From positions 1 through 64,000 of the forward strand of contig JAUVYV010000008.1 in assembly GCA_030602885.1 (NCBI GenBank): a stretch of DNA of 64,000 nucleotides. Direction: 5' to 3'. Below are positions 26,507-35,542 of the stretch, piece after piece; the stretch's first letter is position 1, and every line of letters starts with the position of its first letter. A program made the position numbers and the translations under genes. Under the pieces are notes generated by a model that did no database searches, was not told the DNA's origin, and saw only the letters and a program-made list of their open reading frames with translations. The stretch is from Phycisphaerales bacterium. GTDB taxonomy: Bacteria; Planctomycetota; Phycisphaerae; Sedimentisphaerales; Anaerobacaceae.

Positions 26507-28399
26507 TTGAGGAAAGGATTGACGTACTTTACACTGCTGTCGCTGGTTGCGGTTGCCGGCTCGACGGTCTGTCTTGGCGAGGAGATGCTCGGTGACGTGA
26601 CTGACGGCAGCCGTGCGGTGTCGGTTCATTTGATACCCCTTCTGACCGAGGCCGAGCAAGACGGTGAGGGTGAGCACATTTACCCGGACGATGAGCCGCT
26701 TTTGCCGTTTTCGACGAGGCAAACGTGCGGTGCCTGTCACAGCTACGAGACAATCAATACCGGCCGGCACTTCAACGCCGTTGACCCGACGAGTCCTGCG
26801 GGCCGCACAGGACACCCGTGGATACTCGCAGAACCCGCCGCTGCTACGCAGATTCCTCTTTCGTACAGACAGTGGCCGCAAACCTTTAATCCTGACATGC
26901 TGGGAATAACGCCGGCGAAATTCGTACAGCTTTTCGGAAGGCATATGCCCGGCGGAGGCGTCGGCGAGATGCTGGAACAGAGCGATGACCCCGATGAGTC
27001 GCTGCGCGCTTACGTCACCGGGCCTTTGGAGATAAACTGTCTGGCGTGTCACGCTGGTCACTACGGGTACTACCAGGCGGACTTTGCATCGGAGATACCG
27101 CGTGGTAACTACCGTTGGGCGGCAACGTCGGCGAGTGAATTCGGCTCGGTGACGGGCTCGACGACGAAGCTTGGCAATATGTATGACTTCCAGGTTCCGG
27201 AAGTCTTCGACGACCCGCTGATAAGGCCGCCGGCGGTAACATACCGGCAGGGGACGTTCGACGACAAGGAGATGGTTCTGTTCGACATCGCTTACAAGAT
27301 TGCGAACCAGCGATGCTATTTTTGTCATTCGAGCATAGATGCGACAGAGGAGCATCCTGAGAAATGGCGGGAGGACGAAGATGTACATCTCGGGGCGGGG
27401 CTGACGTGCGTGGATTGTCACCGCAACGGTCTTGAGCATAATATGACGCGGGGCTACGAATGTGAATGGGAGACGTCGGATAATCCTCTTGCAGCCGTCT
27501 CGTCGTGTAAGGGATGTCACTTAGGCAACGATTCTGAGGTACCGGTTGCGGGACGTTTTGCGGCGCCTGTTCCCGACCATCCCGGCATACCGCCCGCGCA
27601 TTTCGATAAGCTTTTGTGCACGGCGTGTCACTCGGGCCCCTGGCCGAAAGAGACGACCATACGCACAAAGACCGCGATGGCACACGCGATGGGCACGCTC
27701 GGCTCGAACAAGTCCGTCGATATGCTGCCGCACATCGTTTATCCTGTTTTTGCGAAAAATGCGCAGGGCAAAATAGGGCCTCACAAGCTCATCTGGCCGG
27801 CGTTCTGGGGCGAAATGAAGGGCTCGACCGTTGAGCCGATTGACTTTGATATCGTCTCTTCTGTAACCGCACAGGTCATCAACAGACAGGACGTGCCTCG
27901 CTCGGGGGACTGGGCGAAACTGACTGATGAGCAGATAACGAAGGGTCTTTCTCTGTTTGCGTCGCAGGTTGCGGACGGCGGGCAGGCAGTCTATGTTACC
28001 GGCGGGAGGGTCTATAAGCTTGAAGACGGCAAGCTTACATCCGCCGAGCACGAATCGGCCGGAGCGTATCTGTGGCCGATTGCTCATAATGTCAGACCGG
28101 CCGCTCAGTCGCTGGGCGTGAGACGCTGCGAGGATTGTCACTCGACGGATTCGGGATTCTTTTTCGGTCTTGTGCCTATTGACTCGCCGCTCGAATCCGC
28201 TCGCGCCGCAGTAAAAGAAATGGTTGAGTTTCAGGGCCTGAAACGCGGCCTTACATGGTTCTTCGCGTTCTCATTCGTATTTCGTCCGTGGCTTAAGGTC
28301 GTGACGCTGCTGTCGTCACTTGTTATTCTTGGCGTTGTCGTGCTATACGCACTGCGGGCACTTGGTTTTATTGCCGGGGTATTTGTTGGCAAAGATTAG
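26507..28399 (+). CDS. Seven-haem c-type cytochrome with C-terminal membrane anchor
   Basis: About 630 aa. Seven CxxCH haem-binding motifs are visible in order: CGACH, CLACH, CYFCH, CVDCH, CKGCH, CTACH and CEDCH. An N-terminal signal peptide (TYFTLLSLVAVAGSTVCLG) and a C-terminal transmembrane helix (VVTLLSSLVILGVVVLYAL) place the haem domain outside the inner membrane. There is no ATG at a sensible place: the maximal frame starts inside the previous gene. I infer TTG 26507, which has AAAGGA nine bases upstream and directly leads the signal peptide. With the following b-type protein it looks like a membrane electron-transfer pair. Confidence 0.85.
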   Translation: MRKGLTYFTLLSLVAVAGSTVCLGEEMLGDVTDGSRAVSVHLIPLLTEAEQDGEGEHIYPDDEPLLPFSTRQTCGACHSYETINTGRHFNAVDPTSPAGRTGHPWILAEPAAATQIPLSYRQWPQTFNPDMLGITPAKFVQLFGRHMPGGGVGEMLEQSDDPDESLRAYVTGPLEINCLACHAGHYGYYQADFASEIPRGNYRWAATSASEFGSVTGSTTKLGNMYDFQVPEVFDDPLIRPPAVTYRQGTFDDKEMVLFDIAYKIANQRCYFCHSSIDATEEHPEKWREDEDVHLGAGLTCVDCHRNGLEHNMTRGYECEWETSDNPLAAVSSCKGCHLGNDSEVPVAGRFAAPVPDHPGIPPAHFDKLLCTACHSGPWPKETTIRTKTAMAHAMGTLGSNKSVDMLPHIVYPVFAKNAQGKIGPHKLIWPAFWGEMKGSTVEPIDFDIVSSVTAQVINRQDVPRSGDWAKLTDEQITKGLSLFASQVADGGQAVYVTGGRVYKLEDGKLTSAEHESAGAYLWPIAHNVRPAAQSLGVRRCEDCHSTDSGFFFGLVPIDSPLESARAAVKEMVEFQGLKRGLTWFFAFSFVFRPWLKVVTLLSSLVILGVVVLYALRALGFIAGVFVGKD

Positions 28400-28423
28400 T
28401 ATTCGCGTTTTGGAAAAAAGACT

Positions 28424-29098
28424 ATGTTTCGTTCGGTCTCGATAACGGGTTTCGTTGCCTGCCTGGCGACAATGGCGCTGCACTTCATCATATCAAAGCC
28501 GAAGGCAGATGAGCTTTTCGGCAAGGACCGCTCGATGCGTATCCTCGACCCTCTCAGATGGCTGGTATTATTCCTGACGCTTCTGTTTGTCGAGCAGAAG
28601 TGGAACCTGGTCGGGGCCCTGCGGAAGCTGGTCTTTTTGCTCGCTCTGCTTTGCTTTGTGGTGCTGGTGGTGACGGGTTTTGTGCCGCCGCTGATTTTAG
28701 GCAAAGCAATCTCGGGATGGTGGTTGGTGATTCACGCAACGTTCGCGCCGGTCTTCGCGGCCTGCGTTGCTGTCCTGGCGGTTATGTGGGCGGATAATAA
28801 TCGGTTCGACAAGAATTACTGGCCCTGGCTGAACAGGGTGCTTGCTCGTCAGCCTCAGAGTACTGAAATGCCGGCCAGGCATGAATTTAGGCAAAAGATT
28901 TGTTTCTGGGTGATTATATTCCTGGCACTGCCGGTGATTCTTTCTGCGGTGTTGAGCATGTTCCCGCTTTTTGGTACGCACGGCCAGGAATTGCTGCTCG
29001 AGCTTCACCGCTACAGCACACTGCTGCTGGCATTATTCTCGATAGTGTGGCTGTACCTTATGGCTATGACTGAAATGCAGAAAAACGCTGCAAGTTAA
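28424..29098 (+). CDS. Cytochrome b-like integral membrane protein
   Basis: 224 aa with about five hydrophobic helices. Histidines inside or near helices (ATMALHFIISK near residue 20, WWLVIHATFAPVF near 104, LLLELHRYSTLLL near 190) are candidate b-haem ligands, as in the cytochrome b561/formate dehydrogenase gamma type. It follows the seven-haem cytochrome by 24 bases, so the two probably form a quinone-linked complex passing electrons to or from the periplasmic haems. The direction of flow is unknown. Confidence 0.7.
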   Translation: MFRSVSITGFVACLATMALHFIISKPKADELFGKDRSMRILDPLRWLVLFLTLLFVEQKWNLVGALRKLVFLLALLCFVVLVVTGFVPPLILGKAISGWWLVIHATFAPVFAACVAVLAVMWADNNRFDKNYWPWLNRVLARQPQSTEMPARHEFRQKICFWVIIFLALPVILSAVLSMFPLFGTHGQELLLELHRYSTLLLALFSIVWLYLMAMTEMQKNAAS

Positions 29099-29142
29099 TA
29101 CGCTCTTTGGTACTCTTGTAACAGCTCGCTGAGCAAATGTCC

Positions 29143-29159
29143 CCCGGCATAGTGCCGGG
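29143..29159 (+). other. Stem-loop upstream of the NCS1-like permease
   Basis: CCCGGCA-TAG-TGCCGGG, a perfect 7-bp stem, 35 bases before the permease ATG. No T-tract follows. It could attenuate read-through from the cytochrome genes. Confidence 0.45.
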
Positions 29160-29193
29160 CGCAGAATATCGAGTTTAGTTAGGAGAACTAACT

Positions 29194-30600
29194 ATGAGTA
29201 ATGGAATGCTGCCAAGCTACATAAGCATGGCCAGGCCAAACCCTCTCGACAAACGAGCACCGTGGTACAAGAACACAGCGCCGACGTACGCCGGCATCTT
29301 CCTGTGGTTCGTTTTCTGGAGCCAGATGTCAGGCGGCGGCGCCGCCGATGGCAACCCCGGTGGAATCCTCTCGCAGGGGATAGGCGTTGCTTTGCTGGGC
29401 CTGGTTGTCGCTGCTCTGCTTTGTCATTTCCTGTTCTATCTCGTGCCGGGTCTGCTCGGTATGCAGACGGGCCTGCCGCTGTACATCGTAGGCACTTCGA
29501 CCTACGGTACTCAGGGCGGCTTTCTAATGCCGGGCTTTCTGATGGGTGTGCTTCAATTCGGCTGGCTCGGTGTCAACGCATATTTTGCTTCACTGGCTCT
29601 GTCGCCGTTGTTTGGCGGCAATCCCGTGGCCCAGAAGGTCATTGCCGTTGTCTGGGCCGCTGTCGCAGCGTTTATTGGCCTCAAAGGCATTCAGTACGTT
29701 GCAAAGGTCGCGACGTTTCTGCCGCTGATACCGCTGGTCATATTGGTCATAATGGTGGTTAAGACCGTTGGCTCTCTTGGTGACTTTGACGCCGAAGCGT
29801 TTGTCGCCGCTGGTACGGTTGCCACCGGCAAAACTGCAGGGCTAAGCATGTTCGGAGTGCTTGCTCTCTGCGTGACATATATCGTTGGTTTCTTTGCAAC
29901 AGCCGGTGCGGCAGGTGTGGACTTCGGCATGAACAATAAGGACACAAAGGACGTCCAGATGGGCGGCCTGTTCGGCATTGCGCTGGCAACAATCGTGGCC
30001 GGCGGCGCATCGATACTTATAGCCGCAGGGGCTTTTGCTTCCAGCGGTACATATAACGTCAATACTGCCGACCCTTCGTTTATGGGTACTCTGATGGGCT
30101 CGGAGGGCCTGGGCAAGACGATGGGCCTTCTCTTGGCGGTTGCAGCATTTCCCCCGGCGTGCTTCTCATCTTTCATTGCTGCGAACAGCTTCAAGACGAC
30201 GCTGCCAAAGATCAATCCGTTCATCTCGGTCGGCATTGGCGCCGCTGTTAGTATCTTGCTGGCGGTAACCGGCTGGGCAGGCAAAGTCATCGACGTATTT
30301 ACCATCATCGGTGCTTCGTTTGGCCCGGTCTGCGGTGCAATGATGGTTGACTACTTCATGTCAGGCAAAAAGTGGGCCGGCCCGAGAAAGGGCTGGAACA
30401 TGGCCGGCTGGATATCGTGGGCCGTTGGCTTCGTCGTCGGAATGGCACCGATCGTTGGCCTGTTTAACGTCCCTGCTGCTCCGCTGGCGGCATTTGTCGT
30501 CGGTGCCGTGCTCTATGCCGTTCTCGCCAAGGTCGGACTTCAGCCGCAGGTGATACCTATGGTGACTCAACCTGCTGCTGAACAGGGCGGTAACAACTGA
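29194..30600 (+). CDS. NCS1-type permease (cytosine/purine permease family)
   Basis: 468 aa with about 12 transmembrane helices. The N-terminus resembles CodB-type NCS1 transporters: PWYKNTAPTYAGIFLWFVFW, then LPLYIVGTSTYGTQGGFLMP and GVLQFGWLGVNAYFASLAL. Helix 6-8 features GVDFGMNNKDTKDVQMGGLF and helix 10 GAAVSILLAVTGWAGKVIDV. Characterised NCS1 proteins import nucleobases, allantoin or hydantoins with Na+ or H+. In this sugar-enzyme neighbourhood the cargo could differ. TAGGAG lies nine bases before the ATG. Confidence 0.8.
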   Translation: MSNGMLPSYISMARPNPLDKRAPWYKNTAPTYAGIFLWFVFWSQMSGGGAADGNPGGILSQGIGVALLGLVVAALLCHFLFYLVPGLLGMQTGLPLYIVGTSTYGTQGGFLMPGFLMGVLQFGWLGVNAYFASLALSPLFGGNPVAQKVIAVVWAAVAAFIGLKGIQYVAKVATFLPLIPLVILVIMVVKTVGSLGDFDAEAFVAAGTVATGKTAGLSMFGVLALCVTYIVGFFATAGAAGVDFGMNNKDTKDVQMGGLFGIALATIVAGGASILIAAGAFASSGTYNVNTADPSFMGTLMGSEGLGKTMGLLLAVAAFPPACFSSFIAANSFKTTLPKINPFISVGIGAAVSILLAVTGWAGKVIDVFTIIGASFGPVCGAMMVDYFMSGKKWAGPRKGWNMAGWISWAVGFVVGMAPIVGLFNVPAAPLAAFVVGAVLYAVLAKVGLQPQVIPMVTQPAAEQGGNN

Positions 30601-30608
30601 CAAAATCG

Positions 30609-30638
30609 TTTACACCTATTCGGTGTGATTGCTACAAT
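30609..30638 (+). promoter_or_regulatory. Sigma70-type promoter upstream of the DUF6807 gene
   Basis: TTTACA (30609-30614), 18-base spacer, TACAAT (30633-30638). The predicted transcript would begin near 30645, after the ATG at 30639, so that ATG is unlikely to be the translation start. Confidence 0.5.
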
Positions 30639-30674
30639 ATGGCAGGAGTGCAGAACATTGTGCTTCTGCCATAT
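30637..30674. promoter_or_regulatory. Inverted repeat overlapping the transcription start, operator or leader hairpin
   Basis: ATATGGCAG at 30637-30645 and its exact complement CTGCCATAT at 30666-30674, 20 bases apart. The left arm overlaps the -10 box and the predicted +1. It could bind a repressor or fold in the mRNA leader. Confidence 0.55.
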
Positions 30675-30731
30675 TCTTTTACGGTTGTCCGGCGGGAGAT
30701 TCGACAAGTGCGCCAGGTATTTTACCACGTC

Positions 30732-31958
30732 ATGCTCTTGAACATTTCTGTAATAATCTTTGCCGGTTCCGCCTCAGCCCAATTCGCCCGCATAACCGTC
30801 GAGGCAGGACGGCACAGGCGAATTGACGTTCCTGTGTCGCTGTCGCTTATGGAGCTCAGCGGTCAACTGCCGCGAACTTTTGCACTGGAAGAGGTTGAAG
30901 GCTCGAAACGCTACCCGGTGGCACATCAGTTTGACCCCGTAGAGTCCGGGCGTATATGCTGGATTGTACACGGCACGCTCAAGCCGGGCGAAAAAAAAGT
31001 CTATGAAGTTGTGGATAAGCCAACGGTGTTCGCCAAGTTCTCGACCGTCAAGACGGAGCAGAACGAGTCTTTCCTGGAGATAACTACCGGACGACATAAG
31101 GTGCTGCGATATAATCATGCGGTTGTCCCGCCGCCGGCGGGCAAAAGTAAGCTGTATAGCCGAAGCGGGTTTATTCATCCTTTGTGGTCGCCGGCCGGGT
31201 CGGTACTGACGGCGATGCACCCGGAAGACCATATTCACCACATGGGTATCTGGATGCCGTGGACGAGAACGGGATTCGAGGGCAGGGGCGTTGACTTCTG
31301 GAACCTTGCAGAGGGACAGGGAACTGTTCGGTTTGTGAAATACCTGTCAACAACAAGTGGGCCGGTTTTTGGCGGGTTTCGCGCCGAGCAGGAGCATGTT
31401 GTTCTGGATGCAAATAACGGGGACAAAGTTGCTCTTGACGAAATATGGGATGTTCGCGTTTACAATGTCGGCGGGCCTGAGAAGGATTACTGGCTATGGG
31501 ATTTTGTCTCAACGCAACGTTGTGCGAGCGATTCGCCGCTGTATCAGTTCAAGTACCGCTATGGCGGGCTGGGATTCAGGGCGACGACGGAATGGGAGGG
31601 GAACAACTGCGATTATCTGACGAGCGAAGGCAAAACAAAGATCGACGGCCACGCGACGCGGGCACGCTGGTGCGATATGTACGGGCTGCTTGAAGGCAAA
31701 TACAAAGGGGTGACGGTTATGGGTCATCCGAGGAATTTCCGTCATCCCGAACCCATGCGTCTCTGGCCCGGGGACATGGAGTTTATTTTCTTCAATTTCT
31801 GCCCGTCGCAAATCGACAACTGGAAGATGGAGCCCGGTCAAGACTATGTTTTCAGATACCGCTTCTACGTTCACGAGGGCAAATTGGACGTTGAACAGGC
31901 CGAGCGACTGTGGTATGATTTTGCCGAGCCACCAACGGTGAAGGTGCAGAAATTCTAA
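30732..31958 (+). CDS. Secreted DUF6807 (PmoA-like) family protein
   Basis: 408 aa. Signal peptide MLLNISVIIFAGSASAQFA. The DUF6807 core shows HPLWSPAGSVLTAMHPEDH directly followed by IHHMGIWMPWTR (the usual HPxHRG-like pattern, here HPEDHIHHMG), then VDFWNLAEGQGTVRFV and, near the end, VTVMGHPRNFRHPEPMRLWP. The family is widespread in planctomycetes and Bacteroidetes next to Gfo/Idh/MocA and ThuA genes; its activity is unknown. ATG 30639 would add 31 residues but lies at the predicted transcription start and inside a hairpin, so I prefer 30732 despite a weak ribosome binding site. Confidence 0.78.
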   Translation: MLLNISVIIFAGSASAQFARITVEAGRHRRIDVPVSLSLMELSGQLPRTFALEEVEGSKRYPVAHQFDPVESGRICWIVHGTLKPGEKKVYEVVDKPTVFAKFSTVKTEQNESFLEITTGRHKVLRYNHAVVPPPAGKSKLYSRSGFIHPLWSPAGSVLTAMHPEDHIHHMGIWMPWTRTGFEGRGVDFWNLAEGQGTVRFVKYLSTTSGPVFGGFRAEQEHVVLDANNGDKVALDEIWDVRVYNVGGPEKDYWLWDFVSTQRCASDSPLYQFKYRYGGLGFRATTEWEGNNCDYLTSEGKTKIDGHATRARWCDMYGLLEGKYKGVTVMGHPRNFRHPEPMRLWPGDMEFIFFNFCPSQIDNWKMEPGQDYVFRYRFYVHEGKLDVEQAERLWYDFAEPPTVKVQKF

Positions 31959-31976
31959 CGAAGCCAGGCAAAATCG

Positions 31977-33332
31977 ATGAGACACACGAAAATCAGTAAA
32001 AACAAGACCATCACCCGGCGCAGCTTCTTGAGAAAATCGGCTGCTGCACTTTCAGCCGCAGTAACAGCACCAATCATCATCCCGTCATCGGTCTTCGGCG
32101 CCAACACGCCCGGCAATAGAATCACCTTCGGAGCTATCGGTGTGGGACGTCAGTGCATCTATGCAGACCTGCCCGAAATACTCGGCTTCAATCAGGCCCA
32201 GGTCCTCGCCGTCTGCGACGTTGACTCAAGACGTGCACACAACGCAAAGAGGAAAGTCGAACAGCGTTATGCCGGCACCGCAGCATCGGGTGCGTATTCG
32301 GGCTGTGACACTTACGGTGACTTTCGAGACCTGCTCGCTCGTGACGATATCGACGCGGTCCTGATTTGCACGCCGGACCACGGGCACGCAATCCACGCCA
32401 TCGCCGCGGCAAAGGCGGGCAAGGACATCTTTCTGCAGAAACCGCTTACCTACACGATAGAAGAAGGGCGTATTCTCAGTGACACCGTCCGAAGATATAA
32501 CAGAATCCTGCAGGTCGGCAGCCAGCAGCGCTCGGATGCGCGATTCCGTTTTGCCTGTGAGCTTGTGCGAAACGGCAGAATCGGAAAAGTCCATACCGTC
32601 AAAGTCGGCCTGCCGCAGGACCCATCGACAACACCGCAACCGACAATGCCGGTGCCGAAGCAGCTCGATTACGGCTCCTGGCTGGGCCCTGCGCCGTGGG
32701 CGGAATATACCGTCAACCGCGTCCACCCGGTCACGGGTTATGAGCGTCCGGGCTGGCTGAGAATCAGCGACTACTGTCTGGGCATGATAACCGGCTGGGG
32801 TGTGCACCACAACGACATCGCCCAGTGGGGTATCGGCGCCGAGTACACCGGCCCCGTTGAAATCAAAGCCGAAGCCCGGTTCCCACGCGACGGGCTGTGG
32901 GATGTGCACGGCCGATTTAGAATCGAATACACCTACGCCGACGGAACAAAAGTCATCTGCGCCGACAATGAGACGAACCAGCAGGGCATTCGATTCGAGG
33001 GAACAGAGGGATGGGTCTTTGTCAATCGCGAGCACATCGATGCACACCCGAGATCACTGTTGAATTCCAGGATTGGCCCGAACGAAATACGGCTGTACAG
33101 AAGCGACGACCATAAGGCGAATCTGCTTGAGTGCATCAGGTCGCGCCGGCAGCCGGTGGCGCCCGTTGAAATTGGCCACCGCTCCTGCACGACGTGCATT
33201 CTTGGATATATCGCGATGAAGCTGGAGTGCAAACTGAACTGGGACCCGATGAATGAGCGGTTCTCAAACAACGACGAAGCAAATCGATTCCTGTCCAGGC
33301 CGATGCGTCCGCCGTGGCGACTTGAAATATAA
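31977..33332 (+). CDS. Tat-exported Gfo/Idh/MocA oxidoreductase
   Basis: 451 aa. The Tat signal is ITRRSFLRKSAAALSAAVTA. The N-terminal Rossmann fold has FGAIGVGRQCIYADL and AVCDVDSRRAH. The catalytic stretch is VLICTPDHGHAIHAIAAAKA then IFLQKPLTYTIEEGRIL, with QKP Lys present. LQVGSQQRSDARFRFACELV and GMITGWGVHHNDIAQWGIG follow; the HH pair stands where catalytic His residues are found in relatives. It is 18 bases after the DUF6807 gene, in the same direction, and is followed directly by ThuA, giving a DUF6807-Gfo-ThuA-Gfo operon. Confidence 0.9.
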   Translation: MRHTKISKNKTITRRSFLRKSAAALSAAVTAPIIIPSSVFGANTPGNRITFGAIGVGRQCIYADLPEILGFNQAQVLAVCDVDSRRAHNAKRKVEQRYAGTAASGAYSGCDTYGDFRDLLARDDIDAVLICTPDHGHAIHAIAAAKAGKDIFLQKPLTYTIEEGRILSDTVRRYNRILQVGSQQRSDARFRFACELVRNGRIGKVHTVKVGLPQDPSTTPQPTMPVPKQLDYGSWLGPAPWAEYTVNRVHPVTGYERPGWLRISDYCLGMITGWGVHHNDIAQWGIGAEYTGPVEIKAEARFPRDGLWDVHGRFRIEYTYADGTKVICADNETNQQGIRFEGTEGWVFVNREHIDAHPRSLLNSRIGPNEIRLYRSDDHKANLLECIRSRRQPVAPVEIGHRSCTTCILGYIAMKLECKLNWDPMNERFSNNDEANRFLSRPMRPPWRLEI

Positions 33333-33371
33333 ATGCCGGAGGGATTGAGGGCGTTTCGAAAGGAGTGTGTT

Positions 33372-34319
33372 ATGAACCGCGTCAGGTCAAAGTTCTGTAT
33401 CATCCTCATTTCGGCCCTTTTTGTCGGCTCTGCCTTTTGCGCAGAGAAAGGGCCGAGCGAACAGGAGTTAGATAAGATACGAGCGGCGGCACCTGCCAAG
33501 CCACGCGTCGAGCCGCAAAAGCCGCGGAAGGTGCTGGTGTTCTCGGTGTCTTACGGTTACTACCACACAGCCATTCCGTACGGCCAGGCGGCCTTTAAGA
33601 TTCTTGGCGAGAAGACCGGCGCTTATGAAGCCGTGGTCAGCGACGATATCTCGATGTTCGAGCCGGAGAATTTGAAGCAGTTTGACGCGGTTGTCTTTAA
33701 CAACATAAATCAGGAGGTATTCGCACCCGAAAACCTCCGCAAGCTTGGTGCTAAAGAACACGAGGAGGCGGTCAATAGGTATAAGGAGTTGAGAAATTCC
33801 CTCGCCGACTTTATCGCGGGCGGCAAAGGTCTGGTTGCAACTCATGCCGCAACAAATGCCTTTCGCGACTGGCCTGAATATGGGGATATTGTCGGCGCGC
33901 GTTTCGACAACCATCCATGGGAATCGGGCTCAACTGTTACATTAAAAGTCGAAGACCCCGAACATCCTCTCAATAGCGCATTCAAAACCCCCTCTTTCAC
34001 CTACAAAGACGAGGTTTATCAGGTCAAAAACTTTTCCAGAGAGAACCTGCGTGTGCTGCTAAGCATCGATACTCAGAAGACGTTTGTCCGACTCGACCAC
34101 GTCACATGGGTACATCGAAAAGACGACGACTTCGCTGTTGCCTGGATTAAAAACTACGAAAAAGGCAGGGTCTTCTACTCGGCAATCGGCCACGACCACG
34201 AGCTGTACTGGCATCCCGTCGTCCTGCAGCATTGGCTCGACGGAATCCAGTTCGTCCTTGGCGATCTCGATGCGGATACAACACCGAACCCGAAGCCCAC
34301 AAACAAGGAGAACAGATGA
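33372..34319 (+). CDS. Secreted ThuA-domain protein
   Basis: 315 aa. Signal peptide (FCIILISALFVGSAFCAE), then a flavodoxin/glutaminase-like ThuA domain: KVLVFSVSYGYYHTAIPYGQ, FDAVVFNNINQEVF, FIAGGKGLVATHAATNAF, VGARFDNHPWESG, FTYKDEVYQVKNF and GRVFYSAIGHDHELYWHPV. ThuA proteins accompany 3-keto-sugar dehydrogenases (ThuB-type) in trehalose and other disaccharide pathways. ATG 33372 has AAAGGAG close upstream; the maximal frame from 33333 only adds leader sequence. Its stop overlaps the start of the next gene (ATGA), implying translational coupling. Confidence 0.85.
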   Translation: MNRVRSKFCIILISALFVGSAFCAEKGPSEQELDKIRAAAPAKPRVEPQKPRKVLVFSVSYGYYHTAIPYGQAAFKILGEKTGAYEAVVSDDISMFEPENLKQFDAVVFNNINQEVFAPENLRKLGAKEHEEAVNRYKELRNSLADFIAGGKGLVATHAATNAFRDWPEYGDIVGARFDNHPWESGSTVTLKVEDPEHPLNSAFKTPSFTYKDEVYQVKNFSRENLRVLLSIDTQKTFVRLDHVTWVHRKDDDFAVAWIKNYEKGRVFYSAIGHDHELYWHPVVLQHWLDGIQFVLGDLDADTTPNPKPTNKENR

Positions 34320-35497
34320 ACAAGAAGAACGTCAAAGCCGGGATTGTCGGCGCAGGCTTCGCAGCTTCATTCCACTTCGAAGCAATAAGAAAAGTCTATG
34401 CAACCGATGTTGAGCTCGTTGGTGTCTTCTGTCGAACCGAACAGACTCGCAAGGCCTTTGCGGAAAAGCGGGGCATTAAGGCCTTCGATTCGCTTGAGGC
34501 GCTTCTGGATGAGGTGGATCTTATCCACGTCTGCACGCCGGCGGTGACACATGAGCCGATCGCCGTTGAAGCCCTCAAAAGGGACAAGTACGCCATCGTT
34601 GAAAAACCCCTCACCGGCTATTTCGGCGACGGCTCCGATGATTTCAACGGTGACACCTTCCCCAAAGTCAAGGCGCTCGACCACGCACTGGCAAGTATCC
34701 GATGCATCCTCGATGCGGAAAAAAACAGCAAAGCCAAAATCCTCTACGCCGAAAACTGGGTCTATGCGCCTTCGATTCAAAAGGAGCGCGAGATTATCGA
34801 AAAGACCGACGCACAAATTCTCTGGATTCACGGCGAAGAAGCACACTCCGGCTCGCACGCCACAACTTACGCATACTGGAAGTTCTCCGGCGGAGGGGTG
34901 ATGCTGGGCAAGGGCTGTCACCCGCTGGCCGCTGCGCTGTATCTCAAGCAGGTCGAGGGAAAGGCCCGCGACGGCAGAGCGATTCGGCCTGTGGCGGTCT
35001 CGGCACGTACCCATGCCCTGACGCGACTGCCGAGTTTCAGAGATGAAGGACATATCCGCGCCGACTACCACGACATCGACGATTTCTCGATTATGCACGT
35101 CATATTCGAAGATGGCACTATTGCGGATATCTTCGCTTCGGATATCCTTCTCGGCGGTATCCATAACTGGCTCGAAGTCGCCGCCAACAATCACCGCAGC
35201 ATCTGCAACATAAACCCGAACACGGCGATGCAGACGTATAATCCCGTCGATGCGAATTTCAAGGATATCTACATCGTCGAAAAAACCGGCACCAAGCAGG
35301 GCTGGTCAACGCCGTCACCGGATGAGGACTGGTTTACCGGCTATCCGCAGGAGATTGAAGCCTTCTACAGAACCGTTGCCTACGGCGAGCCGGTGCAATC
35401 GGATTTGTCCCTCGCCGCCGACTGCATATCTACAATCTACAGTGCGTATGTCTCGGCAGAAAAGAACGGCACCGAAGTCGCTGTCAGGGTCTTTTGA
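34316..35497 (+). CDS. Cytoplasmic Gfo/Idh/MocA oxidoreductase, ThuB-like position
   Basis: 393 aa without a signal peptide, unlike its exported relatives. The start is VKAGIVGAGFAASFHFEAIR. The catalytic region is LIHVCTPAVTHEPIAVEAL then YAIVEKPLTGYFGD, with the EKP Lys. It has an unusually long loop after EKPLTGYFG (GDGSDDFNGDTFPKVKALDH). The C-terminal domain shows WKFSGGGVMLGKGCHPLAAA, with a His in the usual catalytic place. AAGGAG precedes the ATG, which overlaps the ThuA stop by four bases. The pair mirrors ThuA/ThuB, so the natural reading is an intracellular step on the same keto-sugar. Confidence 0.87.
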   Translation: MNKKNVKAGIVGAGFAASFHFEAIRKVYATDVELVGVFCRTEQTRKAFAEKRGIKAFDSLEALLDEVDLIHVCTPAVTHEPIAVEALKRDKYAIVEKPLTGYFGDGSDDFNGDTFPKVKALDHALASIRCILDAEKNSKAKILYAENWVYAPSIQKEREIIEKTDAQILWIHGEEAHSGSHATTYAYWKFSGGGVMLGKGCHPLAAALYLKQVEGKARDGRAIRPVAVSARTHALTRLPSFRDEGHIRADYHDIDDFSIMHVIFEDGTIADIFASDILLGGIHNWLEVAANNHRSICNINPNTAMQTYNPVDANFKDIYIVEKTGTKQGWSTPSPDEDWFTGYPQEIEAFYRTVAYGEPVQSDLSLAADCISTIYSAYVSAEKNGTEVAVRVF

Positions 35498-35542
35498 AAA
35501 CGCAGGGTTTCAGGGTACGGCTGGGGGAGAGAAAAGGAAATT

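Noticed and set aside
30639-30731. ATG 30639 as start of the DUF6807 gene
   Set aside because: It precedes the predicted transcription start and would place 31 residues ahead of a good signal peptide.
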